A stretch of DNA of 64,000 nt from an uncultured Eggerthellaceae bacterium (GTDB taxonomy: Bacteria > Actinomycetota > Coriobacteriia > Coriobacteriales > Eggerthellaceae): assembly GCA_958452575.1 (NCBI GenBank), contig CAUDUM010000003.1, positions 173,111 to 237,110 on the forward strand, given 5' to 3'. Below the pieces are notes generated by a model. It ran no database searches and was not told the origin of the DNA. It saw only the letters and a program-made list of their open reading frames with translations. Every line of letters starts with the position of its first letter. Position 1 is the stretch's first letter. Positions 1 through 8,419 of the stretch are shown here, piece after piece. The translations under genes and the position numbers were made by a program.

Positions 1-24
1 CGGAACGGAAGCGAGGTTTGAAGG

Positions 25-1299
25 ATGATCGATACGGGCGCGACGGGCTTCATGATCGTATGCGCGATGCTCGTCTTCTTGATGACGCCGGGGCTGGCGT
101 TTTTCTACGGCGGCCTCTCCCGGCGCAAAAACGTGGTCAACACGATGATCATGTCGTTCGCGGTGCTGGGCATCGTGGGCGTGGCGTGGGTGGTGGCAGG
201 TTGGTCGTTCGCCTACGGCGGCGACGGCTCCATCCCGTTTTTCGGCGGATTCGACCAGCTGGGGCTTGTCGGCTTGGTCGGAGACATGATCAACGAGACG
301 GAGGGCGCGCTCAGCCATGACGCGTATCCGTTGCTGGTGGATGTGGCGTTCCAGGCGGCCTTCGCCATGATCACCACCGCCATCATCACCGGATCGCTCG
401 CCGGACGCATGAAGTTCGGCGCGGTGGCGCTGTTCGTCTCCATCTGGGTGCTCGTCGTCTACGCGCCGCTCGCCCATATGGTATGGGGCGGCGACGGATC
501 CCTGATCGGCGACATGATCGGCGCGCTCGACTTCGCCGGCGGCGATGTCGTCCATATCAGCTCCGGCCTCACCGGTTTGGTGCTGTGCCTGATTCTGGGC
601 AAGCGCCGCGAGTTCGGCATGATGAACTACCGACCCCACAACGTGCCGTTCGTGGCGCTGGGCGCGGCCCTTCTGTGGTTCGGGTGGTTCGGATTCAACG
701 CGGGCTCCGAGTTCGCTCCCGACGGCGTGGCGGCGCTCGCGCTTCTGAACACGGTCGCGGCCTCCGCGGCGGCGCTCGTCTCCTGGATGATCGTCGAGCG
801 TGTGCGCGTCGGCAAGCCCACGCTCGTCGGCGCGGCGACGGGCCTGGTGGCGGGCCTGGTCGTCATCACGCCGGCTGCGGGCTTCGTCGAGCCGTGGGCG
901 GCGGTGATCATGGGCCTTATCGTGTCTCCCATCTGCTATTTCGCGATCTCGTTCCTCAAGAAGAAGATCGGCTACGACGATGCGCTCGACGCGTTCGGCT
1001 GCCATGCGGTCGGCGGCATCACCGGTGGCATCCTCACGGGCATCTTCTGCGTGCCGGATCTGTCCTGGACCGACTTCGGCGGCCTCGTTTACACCGGCGA
1101 TGCCACGCTGCTCGGCGCGCAGGTGCTCGGCATCCTGGTCACGATCGTGTTCGTCGCGGTGATGGACCTGATCCTCGCGTTGGTCGTCAAGGCGCTCTTC
1201 AAGGGCAAGCTGCGGGTGAGCGCGCAGGAAGAGGCGGTCGGCTTGGACGTCTCCGCTCACGGCGAGAGCGCTTATCCGGCGTATCTGGGGTTGGATTAG
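25..1299 (+). CDS. amtB: Ammonium transporter (Amt/MEP family)
   Basis: A 424-residue polytopic membrane protein that conducts ammonia/ammonium across the cytoplasmic membrane. It opens with the family hallmark GLAFFYGGL at about residues 23-31. Both pore histidines are visible, in DVVHISSG and in FGCHAVGG, and the WFGWFGFNAGSE stretch is typical. Length matches the family (about 400-430 residues). GAAGG lies just before the ATG. A PII protein follows within about 30 bases; amt-glnK pairing is the standard arrangement in which PII plugs the channel when nitrogen is plentiful. The short C-terminal cytoplasmic tail would be the PII contact region. Confidence 0.97.
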   Translation: MIDTGATGFMIVCAMLVFLMTPGLAFFYGGLSRRKNVVNTMIMSFAVLGIVGVAWVVAGWSFAYGGDGSIPFFGGFDQLGLVGLVGDMINETEGALSHDAYPLLVDVAFQAAFAMITTAIITGSLAGRMKFGAVALFVSIWVLVVYAPLAHMVWGGDGSLIGDMIGALDFAGGDVVHISSGLTGLVLCLILGKRREFGMMNYRPHNVPFVALGAALLWFGWFGFNAGSEFAPDGVAALALLNTVAASAAALVSWMIVERVRVGKPTLVGAATGLVAGLVVITPAAGFVEPWAAVIMGLIVSPICYFAISFLKKKIGYDDALDAFGCHAVGGITGGILTGIFCVPDLSWTDFGGLVYTGDATLLGAQVLGILVTIVFVAVMDLILALVVKALFKGKLRVSAQEEAVGLDVSAHGESAYPAYLGLD

Positions 1300-1329
1300 A
1301 AGCTACGTTTGTTCGATGAAAGGATCCTC

Positions 1330-1668
1330 ATGAAGAAGATCACGGCGATTGTTCGGCCGGAGAAGCTGGAGCCTTTGAAGGAGGCGCTGTTCGCGGCGGA
1401 CGTCGATGGGATGACGGTGTCGCAGGTGCAGGGGTGCGGCAACCAGCACGGCTGGAAGGAGTACTACCGCGGCACCGAGGTGCTGTTGAACATGATCCCC
1501 AAGGTCAAGTTCGAGCTCATCGTGCCGGACGGGCGCGTTGAGGAGCTCATCGGCGTGATCCGGGAGTGCGCGGCGACCGGGCAGGTGGGGGATGGCAAGA
1601 TCTTCGTGTTCCCCGTCGAGGAGGTAGTGCGCATCCGCACCGGGGAGCGCGGCGAAGCGGCGATCTAG
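1330..1668 (+). CDS. glnK: Nitrogen regulatory protein PII (GlnB/GlnK)
   Basis: A 112-residue PII signal protein. The start MKKITAIVRPEKLE matches the family N-terminus and is preferred over an in-frame ATG 21 bases upstream. The T-loop is present with the conserved YRG tyrosine, followed by PKVKFELIVPD. The C-terminal block GDGKIFVFPVEEVVRIRTGE and the final AAI are standard. PII trimers bind ATP/ADP and 2-oxoglutarate and control AmtB, which is directly upstream and surely co-transcribed. Whether the tyrosine is uridylylated, or modified at all, cannot be told from sequence; the symbol glnK is chosen because of the amtB linkage. Confidence 0.96.
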   Translation: MKKITAIVRPEKLEPLKEALFAADVDGMTVSQVQGCGNQHGWKEYYRGTEVLLNMIPKVKFELIVPDGRVEELIGVIRECAATGQVGDGKIFVFPVEEVVRIRTGERGEAAI

Positions 1669-1678
1669 TTTTCTGGTA

Positions 1679-1709
1679 CCATGGCCGATGCGAAACGGAT
1701 CGGCCATGG
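1679..1709. promoter_or_regulatory. Perfect 11-bp inverted repeat before the TSCPD gene
   Basis: CCATGGCCGAT and its exact reverse complement are separated by nine bases. The repeat starts 10 bases after the glnK stop codon and ends about 19 bases before the next start codon, close to that gene's ribosome binding site. There is no T-tract, so it is more likely an operator or an mRNA hairpin than a simple terminator. Confidence 0.5.
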
Positions 1710-1728
1710 CAAGGAAAGAAGGTCCCCA

Positions 1729-1977
1729 ATGTACGATTACACCCCGCGCGGCGTGTGCTCCCGCCGCATCAGCGTCGACCTCGACGGCGACACCATCAAG
1801 GAGGTCTCGTTCGTCGGCGGCTGCGACGGCAACCTGAAGGCGATCGCGAAGCTGGTTCGCGGACAGAAGGTCGACGATGTCGTCGCGCTGCTCGAGGGCA
1901 ACACCTGCGGCCCACGTGCCACGTCCTGCGCCGACCAGCTCACGCGCGCGCTGCGTGAAGCCCAGGCGCAGCAGTAG
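1729..1977 (+). CDS. TSCPD domain protein
   Basis: A small 82-residue protein beginning MYDYTPRGVCS, with the signature GCDGNLKAIAKLV and C-terminal TSCADQL. The family name comes from TSCPD, so this copy has Ala for Pro. The family (often seen alone or fused to ribonucleotide reductase) has cysteines thought to bind metal or act in redox; its function is not established. Start chosen for the GGAAAGAAGG ribosome binding site; an upstream in-frame ATG lies inside the inverted repeat and has no such site. It may be co-transcribed with glnK. Confidence 0.85.
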   Translation: MYDYTPRGVCSRRISVDLDGDTIKEVSFVGGCDGNLKAIAKLVRGQKVDDVVALLEGNTCGPRATSCADQLTRALREAQAQQ

Positions 1978-2169
1978 GGCTGCGGCTCGGCGGCGCGGCA
2001 CGGCGCGAAGCGCGGCGGCCGGCGTCGCCGGGCCGGTGCCCGGCGCGGCACGGCGGCTGCGACGATGCGGCCTTCAGCGCTGCCGTGCGATCCGGCCCTG
2101 GCTTGCAGCACGTCCGATGGGGCGCCGGGACAGCGCCCGACATGATCTGGCGACGTTATGCAGATGCGA

Positions 2170-2194
2170 TAGCGGCTCCCTTGAGGAGCCGCTA
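2170..2194. terminator. Perfect 10-bp hairpin upstream of the Fur-family gene
   Basis: TAGCGGCTCC and GGAGCCGCTA flank a five-base loop. A short AT-rich run (ttgatatatact) follows, so it may end transcription from the TSCPD gene. That same AT run contains TATACT at 2201-2206, a likely -10 box for the Fur-family gene, so the hairpin could also act in that promoter. The preceding 2000-2160 region is very GC-rich with no credible gene. Confidence 0.45.
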
Positions 2195-2257
2195 TTGATA
2201 TATACTCCTAATAAGGATTGGATTTCACGAAACGACGGTTGCGGGGAGGTGCGGCGT

Positions 2258-2677
2258 ATGAAGACGGCGAATCCGGAGACGAAGGCATCGCGCAACACCG
2301 TGCAGCGCGCGCTGGTGCTCGAGGCCGTGCGCTCGCTGCGCAACCACCCGACGTCCGCCGACGTGTACGAGGAAGTGCGCCAGAAGCACCCCAGCATCTC
2401 GCGTGCCACGGTCTATCGCAACCTGGGCGTTTTGGCGGATCGCGGCGACGTGCTGCGCGTCGAGGTTCCCAACGGCGCGGACCGCTACGACTTTTTCAGC
2501 CAGCCCCATTACCATGCGAAGTGCCGCAGATGCGGGCGCGTGTTCGATGTCGATATGCCCTATCATGCCGACATCGCCGACGAGGTGTCGGATGCCCATG
2601 GGTTCGCGATCGAAGGCCACCAGATCGTCTTCACCGGCCTGTGCGCCGAGTGCCGCACGGATAAGGGCATCTGCTAG
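2258..2677 (+). CDS. Fur family transcriptional regulator (PerR-like)
   Basis: A 139-residue DNA-binding metalloregulator. The N-terminal winged helix includes the recognition segment SISRATVYRNLGVL. The dimerisation half has QPHYHAKCRRCGRVFDVD and GLCAECR, giving the two CxxC pairs of a structural zinc site plus the histidine cluster of the regulatory site. GADRYDFF is also seen in PerR-type members. The start is fixed by GGGGAGGT eight bases before the ATG. Whether it senses iron, zinc or peroxide cannot be decided from sequence. It has its own upstream region with a TATACT box and a hairpin, and the next gene is rpsA after a long gap, so it is probably monocistronic. Confidence 0.92.
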   Translation: MKTANPETKASRNTVQRALVLEAVRSLRNHPTSADVYEEVRQKHPSISRATVYRNLGVLADRGDVLRVEVPNGADRYDFFSQPHYHAKCRRCGRVFDVDMPYHADIADEVSDAHGFAIEGHQIVFTGLCAECRTDKGIC

Positions 2678-2678
2678 C

Positions 2679-2829
2679 AAAACGGGCTAGCGTTCTCAAC
2701 GGAAAACGGGCTGACATTCTTGACGGCCTCATAGCAGAAATCAAGCGGCTGCGGAATGGTGCAGGGCGCATCCTGGTGAGGAAGAGCGGGCCAGTTCTGG
2801 CGGGGCAGAGCGGGTCGCTCTTGATGGGG
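2679..2829. repeat. Degenerate 24-bp repeats upstream of rpsA
   Basis: Two adjacent 24-bp units (2679-2702 and 2703-2726) both begin AAAACGGGCT and share TTCT..ACGG. Two further adjacent 24-bp units (2782-2805 and 2806-2829) share AGAGCGGG and end GGGG. The two pairs resemble each other in the CGGG core. The 389-base gap between the Fur gene and rpsA holds these repeats, then the rpsA promoter and leader; no protein gene was found in it. Confidence 0.5.
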
Positions 2830-2899
2830 CTTCCCGACTTTGGCACTTTCAATTTCTCGTGTGCGCGGGATGAATTCGCGCGTCCGGCGATTCTGCGCA

Positions 2900-2908
2900 T
2901 GCTATACT
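2900..2908 (+). promoter_or_regulatory. Extended -10 promoter of rpsA
   Basis: TGCTATACT is a TGn extended -10 element with no recognisable -35 box at the expected distance. It lies about 160 bases before the rpsA start, so the mRNA would have a long leader. Just downstream, TGCGAG and CTCGCA (2919-2935) form a small stem. Confidence 0.55.
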
Positions 2909-3066
2909 AGATCGGCTTGCGAGAAAGGCTCGCAGGCGTAAGTAATGTAGGCCCCCGAGACATGTTTGTAGCACAGCCCCACAAGGCAGGCGTTCTGCAT
3001 AAGCGAACATGGTGAATGCAGCGATCAATCATGACGAAGGGTCCCCAAACTTGAAAGGGGTCCGTT

Positions 3067-4296
3067 TTGACCGAAATCAAGAATCCGTCCATCATCGACT
3101 TCTCCGACATCGATGATGATCAGATGAATGCTCTGATCGACGGCACGCTGACCGATTTCGACGAGGGCGATCTCGTCGACGGCACGGTCGTCAAGATCGA
3201 GCATGACGAGGTGCTGGTGGACATCGGCTTCAAGAGCGAGGGCGTCATCCCGCTGCGTGAGCTGTCCATCCGCAAGGACGCCGATCCGTCCGACATCGTC
3301 AACCTGGGCGACAAGATCGAGGCCCTGGTCCTTCAGAAGGAGGACAAGGACGGCCGTCTGATCCTGTCCAAGAAGCGCGCCGAGTACGAGCGTGCCTGGA
3401 TCTCCGTCGAGGAGAAGTTCAAGGCCGGCGAGACCGTCACCGGTGAGGTCATCGAGGTCGTCAAGGGCGGCCTGATCCTGGACATCGGCCTGCGCGGCTT
3501 CCTGCCGGCATCCCTCGTGGACCTGCGCCGCGTCAAGGATCTGGACATGTACCTGGGCACCGAGCTCGAGGCCCGCGTCATCGAGATGGATCGCAATCGC
3601 AACAACGTCGTGCTGTCCCGCCGCGTGCTGCTGGAGGAGGGCCGCAAGAACGAGCGTGCCGAGATCCTGGCCAAGCTGTCCAAGGGCATGCGCCTGAAGG
3701 GCACCGTTTCCTCCATCGTGGACTTCGGCGCCTTTGTGGACCTGGGCGGCATCGACGGTCTGGTTCACATCTCCGAGCTCTCTTGGAACCATGTCAACCA
3801 TCCGTCCGAGGTCGTCAAGGTGGGCGACGAGGTGGAGGTCGAGGTTCTCGACGTCGATCTGCAGCGTGAGCGCATCTCCCTGGGTCTCAAGCAGACCACT
3901 CCCGATCCGTGGATCAAGCTGGTCGAGTCCTATCCCGTGGGCACCATCGTCGATGGCCGCGTGACCAAGGTCGTCCCGTTCGGTGCGTTCGTCGAGCTGG
4001 GCCAGGGCATCGAGGGCCTGGTGCACATCTCCGAGATGGCTCCGCGCCACATCGACACGCCGGCTCAGGTCGTCAAGGCCAACGACACCGTCAAGGTGAA
4101 GGTCATGGACGTCAACCCCGAGCGTCGTCGTATCTCCCTGTCCATGAAGGCTGCCGCCGAGGAGCTGGGTATCGAGATCGAGGTCGACGAGTCCATCCAG
4201 GCCGAGGAGCGTCCCGCCAAGCGCAAGAACGACAAGAAGCGCGAGGACAAGTCGGCCGAGGAGACCGAGGTTGCCGCCGAGGAGCAGGCCGAATAA
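3067..4296 (+). CDS. rpsA: 30S ribosomal protein S1
   Basis: A 409-residue RNA-binding protein with four S1 (OB-fold) domains at roughly residues 35-105, 122-190, 208-278 and 293-365. The last two carry near-identical signatures, GAFVDLGGIDGLVHISELSW and GAFVELGQGIEGLVHISEM. Four domains is normal for Gram-positive bacteria; proteobacterial S1 has six. The start codon is TTG with AAAGGGG upstream. The C-terminal tail of about 45 residues is strongly acidic and lysine-rich and probably disordered. A strong terminator follows, and the long leader leaves room for autoregulation, as is known for S1 elsewhere. Confidence 0.97.
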   Translation: MTEIKNPSIIDFSDIDDDQMNALIDGTLTDFDEGDLVDGTVVKIEHDEVLVDIGFKSEGVIPLRELSIRKDADPSDIVNLGDKIEALVLQKEDKDGRLILSKKRAEYERAWISVEEKFKAGETVTGEVIEVVKGGLILDIGLRGFLPASLVDLRRVKDLDMYLGTELEARVIEMDRNRNNVVLSRRVLLEEGRKNERAEILAKLSKGMRLKGTVSSIVDFGAFVDLGGIDGLVHISELSWNHVNHPSEVVKVGDEVEVEVLDVDLQRERISLGLKQTTPDPWIKLVESYPVGTIVDGRVTKVVPFGAFVELGQGIEGLVHISEMAPRHIDTPAQVVKANDTVKVKVMDVNPERRRISLSMKAAAEELGIEIEVDESIQAEERPAKRKNDKKREDKSAEETEVAAEEQAE

Positions 4297-4332
4297 ACGC
4301 ATCGGCTCTGCCGCTTAGCTAAGCGAACGAAT

Positions 4333-4366
4333 AGGGCGTCCCGCAATGGCGGGGCGCCCTTTTTTT
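4333..4366 (+). terminator. Rho-independent terminator of rpsA
   Basis: A 12-bp stem (AGGGCGTCCCGC pairing with GCGGGGCGCCCT, one G-T wobble), loop AATG, then seven T residues. Confidence 0.9.
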
Positions 4367-4382
4367 CGTTTGCGGGGATGAT

Positions 4383-4577
4383 GCAACCAGGCTTTTCGCG
4401 TTCGATGCCAACTATTGCGAAGAATGCGACATGCCGGGGATGCGGGCGTCGCAATCTCCGCAATAGTTGGCATTCTTCCGGCGATGGGAGCGTTTTGGCC
4501 AATCGGCTGCCCGTGCTTTTGCGAGTGCTGTCGCAATCTTGCTAGAAAATGGCATTCAGCCCGAAAAGCCTGGTTGC
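4383..4577. repeat. 195-bp inverted-repeat element, copy 1
   Basis: The ends are a perfect 16-bp inverted repeat, GCAACCAGGCTTTTCG at 4383 and its complement at 4562-4577. Inside is a second perfect pair of 15 bp (ATGCCAACTATTGCG at 4405-4419 and its complement at 4459-4473). A related element of 196 bp lies at 21555-21750; the two share the termini, the GAAGAATGCGAC block and the GTCGCA.TCT block in the same order. It fills the gap between the rpsA terminator and the convergent acyltransferase gene. It has no coding capacity and looks like a non-autonomous, MITE-like repeat. Confidence 0.65.
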
Positions 4578-4623
4578 GATTGGGCTGGTGGATGGAGTTT
4601 GGCAGTTAGGGCAAGTGCTAGGC

Positions 4624-6924
4624 CTAGCGATCGGCCGAGGGGCCGACCGGCTTCGCTAGCTGATCGACGATGGGAGCGTAGGGGTGCTCCAGGAGCTGCT
4701 TCATCTTGTCGACGGCGAACTGCTGGGTGGTTTTCAGCTCGGCGCGCTCGTCGCCCTCTTCGTGCACGGGCAGATAGTCCGCCACGGCGGAGTGCACCAT
4801 GTCCACGTATGCCTGCGCTCCGTCGGCAGACAGATGGGTGCCGTCGCCGTCGAACCACTCGCCATGCGTCGAGGATAGGTTGTACCAGTCGATCAGGCTC
4901 ACGTTTTCGTAGCGATCGGCAGCACGCGCCAGCGCATCGTTGGTTTCGCCCATCCAAGAGGTCGTGCTGCGCGTGTTGATCAGCCAGATGCGCTTGTCGG
5001 ATCCCACGGCGCCGATGAGCGTGTCAAGCTGCTCGTCGGTCGCGACGCCGTTGGTGCCCAGGGCGAACACGACGATGTCTCCCACGATGTCTTGATCGGC
5101 ATAGGATTGGTAGATGTCCTGGCCGACGTAGAGCTGGCGGTTGACTGCGGCGTCGATGGCGCCGTAGGGGAATGCCTCTTGGAAGTTGGGGATGGCGCGC
5201 ACCGATACGGAGTCGCCGATCATGAGGATATCCAACTTGGCGTTGGCCGGAGTCACGTGGGAGTTCTGTCCCTCTTCGGAAAGTGCCCCCGCGGTGGGTC
5301 CCGCGATTTGGGCGGATTCGTCTTTGAGCAGATCGCCGCCTTCAAGCGCCGAGGTGTCGGGGACGAAGATGAGGCCGCCGATGGCCGTGAGCACCAGCGC
5401 GATGGAGACGACCACGTGGACGACATGGCTGCGGACCCATTCGACGAACGTGGTGCGGCGGTTAGCGATGTCGGCGAGCAGCGCGCCGATGGCGCCGTGG
5501 CGGATCGGGTTCTCGACGAAGGTGTAGGAGAACGCCGAGATCGCGAAGATGACGGCGAGCGCCAGCAGGAGCATCCACCAAGGCGTCTCGGAAAAGCCGT
5601 TCTGCGGAACCATCAGCAGCAGGATCGGATAGTGCCATAGGTAGATGCCGTAGCTGCGTTTGCCGATCCACACGAAGGGCGGCAGGCCCCAGAATTTGCT
5701 CAGGAGGCTGGCGGGGTGCACGAGGACCGCGATCACGATGGCCGTGAGGATCGAGCACAGCACAAGCCCGCCGTAGTAGAGGAACGGCGAGAAGCCGTTG
5801 CAGAACGCCACCATCAGCGCCAAACCGATGAAGGCGAGGATGCCCACGCCGTCGAGCGCACGGCGCGCGTTGGTGCTGATGCGGACGCTGTCGGTGGCGC
5901 CGAGCTGGTTGGAAGGCCAGACGAACGCAAGCCAGGCGCCGATGAGCAGCGAGAACGCGCGCGTGTCGGTGCCGTAGTAGACGCGGGACGGGTCTCCGTG
6001 GGGGTCGAACAGCACGGCCATGTCGATGGCGGAAAGCAGCGCCAGCACGAGCGTCATGATGCTGAGCACGCGCTTCTTGACGCCGAGCTTCATCATGATG
6101 AACAGCAGCACCGGCCAGATAAGGTAGAACTGCTCCTCGATGGCCAGCGACCAGAAGTGCGTGACCGGCGACGGCGAGCCCAGCGCGTCGAAGTACGACA
6201 CGTTGTGGAAGATCTGCCACCAGTTGTTGAAGAAGAGCAGCGACGGGATGACGTCAGGCCGCAGCTTGGTGAGCAGCGCATGGTTGAAGATCGTGCACAG
6301 CACCGCGATGGTCACGACGGAGAACACGATCGCCGGGAACAGCCTTCGGATGCGCCTGAGCCAGAAATCGGGCAGGTTGATGCGTCCGGTGCCCTGGAAC
6401 TCGATTACCAGAAGGCTGGTGATGAGGTAGCCCGACAAAACGAAGAAGATCGTCACGCCCAAAAGGCCGCCCGTCGCCCACGGCATGCCCATGTGGTAGG
6501 CGATGACCGCCAGCACGGCAAAGGCGCGCAGGCCGTCGAGCGAGGGGATGTAGCGGGATTTGGGACGAGCGGGAGTCTGAGCCTTGGCGCCGTTGTCGGC
6601 GCGGCCGTGCCTGCCGCCGCCGCTGCGACGGGGAAGCGTCTCGGCGGCGCGCCGATTGCGGGACGTTTGACGGGTGCTGGCATGGGCCGCTTGTCCGCGC
6701 GTCGTCCTCGCTTGTCTACTCGAAGAAGGCATCGTATTGAGCTGATCCTGCGACGCGTGGCGTGTCGTCACGGCGCGAGAGGTTCTGCCGCGACGCACGT
6801 CCTCGGCGGTGCGGGCGCGTGTTCGGGAGCCGCTGCGTACGCCGCCCTCGCCGCTCAACCGAGCATGGTCGCGCGCGCCCATGCGGGCGTGTCCGCGCTG
6901 AGGATTCGAGGGGGTGCGGGGCAT
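4624..6924 (-). CDS. Acyltransferase 3 membrane protein with SGNH domain (OatA-like)
   Basis: A 766-residue integral membrane O-acyltransferase. Residues 1-120 are Arg/Ser-rich and probably disordered in the cytoplasm. An Acyltransferase-3 domain of about ten membrane segments follows, starting SRYIPSLDGLRAFAVLAVIAYH, with the conserved His and an RRIRRLFPA loop. The C-terminal 200 residues form an SGNH hydrolase-type domain with IMIGDSVSVRA near its start and the catalytic DGTHL near the end. This architecture matches OatA-type peptidoglycan or surface polysaccharide O-acetyltransferases; the true acceptor is unknown. The start is placed at the ATG with GAAAGGAA upstream; the reading frame stays open a further 84 codons without such a site. 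Confidence 0.88.
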   Translation of the reverse strand: MPRTPSNPQRGHARMGARDHARLSGEGGVRSGSRTRARTAEDVRRGRTSRAVTTRHASQDQLNTMPSSSRQARTTRGQAAHASTRQTSRNRRAAETLPRRSGGGRHGRADNGAKAQTPARPKSRYIPSLDGLRAFAVLAVIAYHMGMPWATGGLLGVTIFFVLSGYLITSLLVIEFQGTGRINLPDFWLRRIRRLFPAIVFSVVTIAVLCTIFNHALLTKLRPDVIPSLLFFNNWWQIFHNVSYFDALGSPSPVTHFWSLAIEEQFYLIWPVLLFIMMKLGVKKRVLSIMTLVLALLSAIDMAVLFDPHGDPSRVYYGTDTRAFSLLIGAWLAFVWPSNQLGATDSVRISTNARRALDGVGILAFIGLALMVAFCNGFSPFLYYGGLVLCSILTAIVIAVLVHPASLLSKFWGLPPFVWIGKRSYGIYLWHYPILLLMVPQNGFSETPWWMLLLALAVIFAISAFSYTFVENPIRHGAIGALLADIANRRTTFVEWVRSHVVHVVVSIALVLTAIGGLIFVPDTSALEGGDLLKDESAQIAGPTAGALSEEGQNSHVTPANAKLDILMIGDSVSVRAIPNFQEAFPYGAIDAAVNRQLYVGQDIYQSYADQDIVGDIVVFALGTNGVATDEQLDTLIGAVGSDKRIWLINTRSTTSWMGETNDALARAADRYENVSLIDWYNLSSTHGEWFDGDGTHLSADGAQAYVDMVHSAVADYLPVHEEGDERAELKTTQQFAVDKMKQLLEHPYAPIVDQLAKPVGPSADR

Positions 6925-7135
6925 GCTCTGCGGTTCCTTTCGTTTTGAGGAGACTAAAGATGGCTCAAGGCGTCGATTTGTACGCAACTTATCAGTATAC
7001 CAGCGAACAGGCGAATAATCCCCAGATGGATACGCATAAGCGGATTGTTGTAGGTCGGCCTTGCCTTTCCAGCGGTTCGTGCTCTTTGCGCTTTGCCGAT
7101 CCCTCGTGGCATCCGACGTGATCCGACGAGCTCGC

Positions 7136-7144
7136 TGGTACAAT
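7136..7144 (+). promoter_or_regulatory. Extended -10 promoter of ackA
   Basis: TGGTACAAT is a TGn extended -10 hexamer 50 bases before the ackA start, with no clear -35 box. It lies in the 269-base gap between the divergent acyltransferase and ackA, which holds no gene. Confidence 0.5.
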
Positions 7145-7193
7145 GAAAGGTACTGCGCACGATGCGATGCGCGCATATCGGAAAGGGGCTCCT

Positions 7194-8408
7194 ATGCTCG
7201 TGTTGGTGGTGAATGCCGGCAGCTCTTCGCTCAAAAGCCAGTTGATCGAGACCGACGGCAAGATGACGCTCATGAAATGCATCGCCGAGAAGGTGGGAAC
7301 CGACGCGGCGTTCATGAACGTGTCGTTTGCCCCCGACTTCCAAAAGACGCGCTACAACGTCGCGGGCAAGCGGGTGGAGGAATGCTTGGCCAAGCTGCTC
7401 GAGGTGATGGTGGAGGACATCGAATCGCCGGTGAGCAACTTAAGCCAGATCGACGCGATCGGAAACCGCATCGTTGCGGGTGGCGAGTATTTCACGCGCT
7501 CGGTCGTCATCGACGCCCAGGCGCGCGACAACCTGGCCAAATGCGAGGAGCTGGCGCCGCTTCACAACCCTCCGGCCGACGCTTGCATCGACATGCTGCA
7601 CGAGCTGATGCCCGAAACGCCCCAGGTTGCCGTGTTCGACACCGCGTTCCACGCGACGATGCCGCCCAAGGCGTACATGTATCCGCTGCCGATGCACTAT
7701 TACGAGCAGTATCACATCCGCCGCTACGGCGCGCACGGCACCAGCCACCGCTACGCCGCGCAGCAGGCGGCCAACCTGCTCGGACGTCCGTTGCGCGATC
7801 TCGGCCTGATCACCTGCCATCTGGGCAATGGAGGTTCCATCACGGCGGTCAACCACGGCAAGTCGATCGACACCACCATGGGCTTCACGCCGCTCGAGGG
7901 CCTGATGATGGGAACGCGAAGCGGCAGCATCGATCCGGCGATCATCACCTACATCATGCGCCGCGAGGGCAAGACCTTCGACGAGATGGACCGCATCCTC
8001 AACAAGGAAAGCGGCATCCTGGGCATAGCGGGCGAAAGCGGCGACATGCGCGATGCGTTGGCTGCCGCGGATGCGGGCAACGAGCGCGCGAAGCTTGCCA
8101 TCGAGATGTACGTGTACCGCGTCCAAAAAGCGATCGGCAGCTATTATGCGGCGATGACGCGCACGGACGCGGTGGTCATGACGGCGGGCATCGGCGAGAA
8201 CTCCGCCGAGTTGCGCGAGCTCATCTTCGCCGGCCTGGCGCATATGGGCATGATCCTGGACAAGGAGCGCAACCAGGTCGAGGGCGCCATCGGTATGAAC
8301 CGCATCATCAGCATCGACGACAGCCCCATCAAGATCTGCGTGGTCACCGCCGATGAGGAGATCCGCATCGCGCGCGAGACCGACAGCTTGGTCAGCCAGC
8401 TGCAGTAG
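7194..8408 (+). CDS. ackA: Acetate kinase
   Basis: A 404-residue ASKHA-fold kinase interconverting acetyl phosphate + ADP and acetate + ATP, the energy-yielding last step of acetate fermentation. The start MLVLVVNAGSSSLKS gives the family's first motif; GAAAGGGG precedes it. Other hallmarks are FDTAFHATMPPKAY, the HGTSHRY motif, CHLGNGGSITAV and TGFTP-like MGFTPLEGLMMGTRSG, and MTAGIGENSAELR. All catalytic segments appear intact. No phosphotransacetylase is adjacent; the phosphate acyltransferase at 37244 is 29 kb away. mnmA follows after 11 bases, so the genes may be co-transcribed. Confidence 0.97.
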   Translation: MLVLVVNAGSSSLKSQLIETDGKMTLMKCIAEKVGTDAAFMNVSFAPDFQKTRYNVAGKRVEECLAKLLEVMVEDIESPVSNLSQIDAIGNRIVAGGEYFTRSVVIDAQARDNLAKCEELAPLHNPPADACIDMLHELMPETPQVAVFDTAFHATMPPKAYMYPLPMHYYEQYHIRRYGAHGTSHRYAAQQAANLLGRPLRDLGLITCHLGNGGSITAVNHGKSIDTTMGFTPLEGLMMGTRSGSIDPAIITYIMRREGKTFDEMDRILNKESGILGIAGESGDMRDALAAADAGNERAKLAIEMYVYRVQKAIGSYYAAMTRTDAVVMTAGIGENSAELRELIFAGLAHMGMILDKERNQVEGAIGMNRIISIDDSPIKICVVTADEEIRIARETDSLVSQLQ

Positions 8409-8419
8409 ACGGGCGGATT

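Noticed and set aside
2909..3066. tRNA or 6S-like RNA in the long rpsA leader
   Set aside because: No TTCGA-type T-loop and no long closing stem were found; only a six-base stem near the start is evident.
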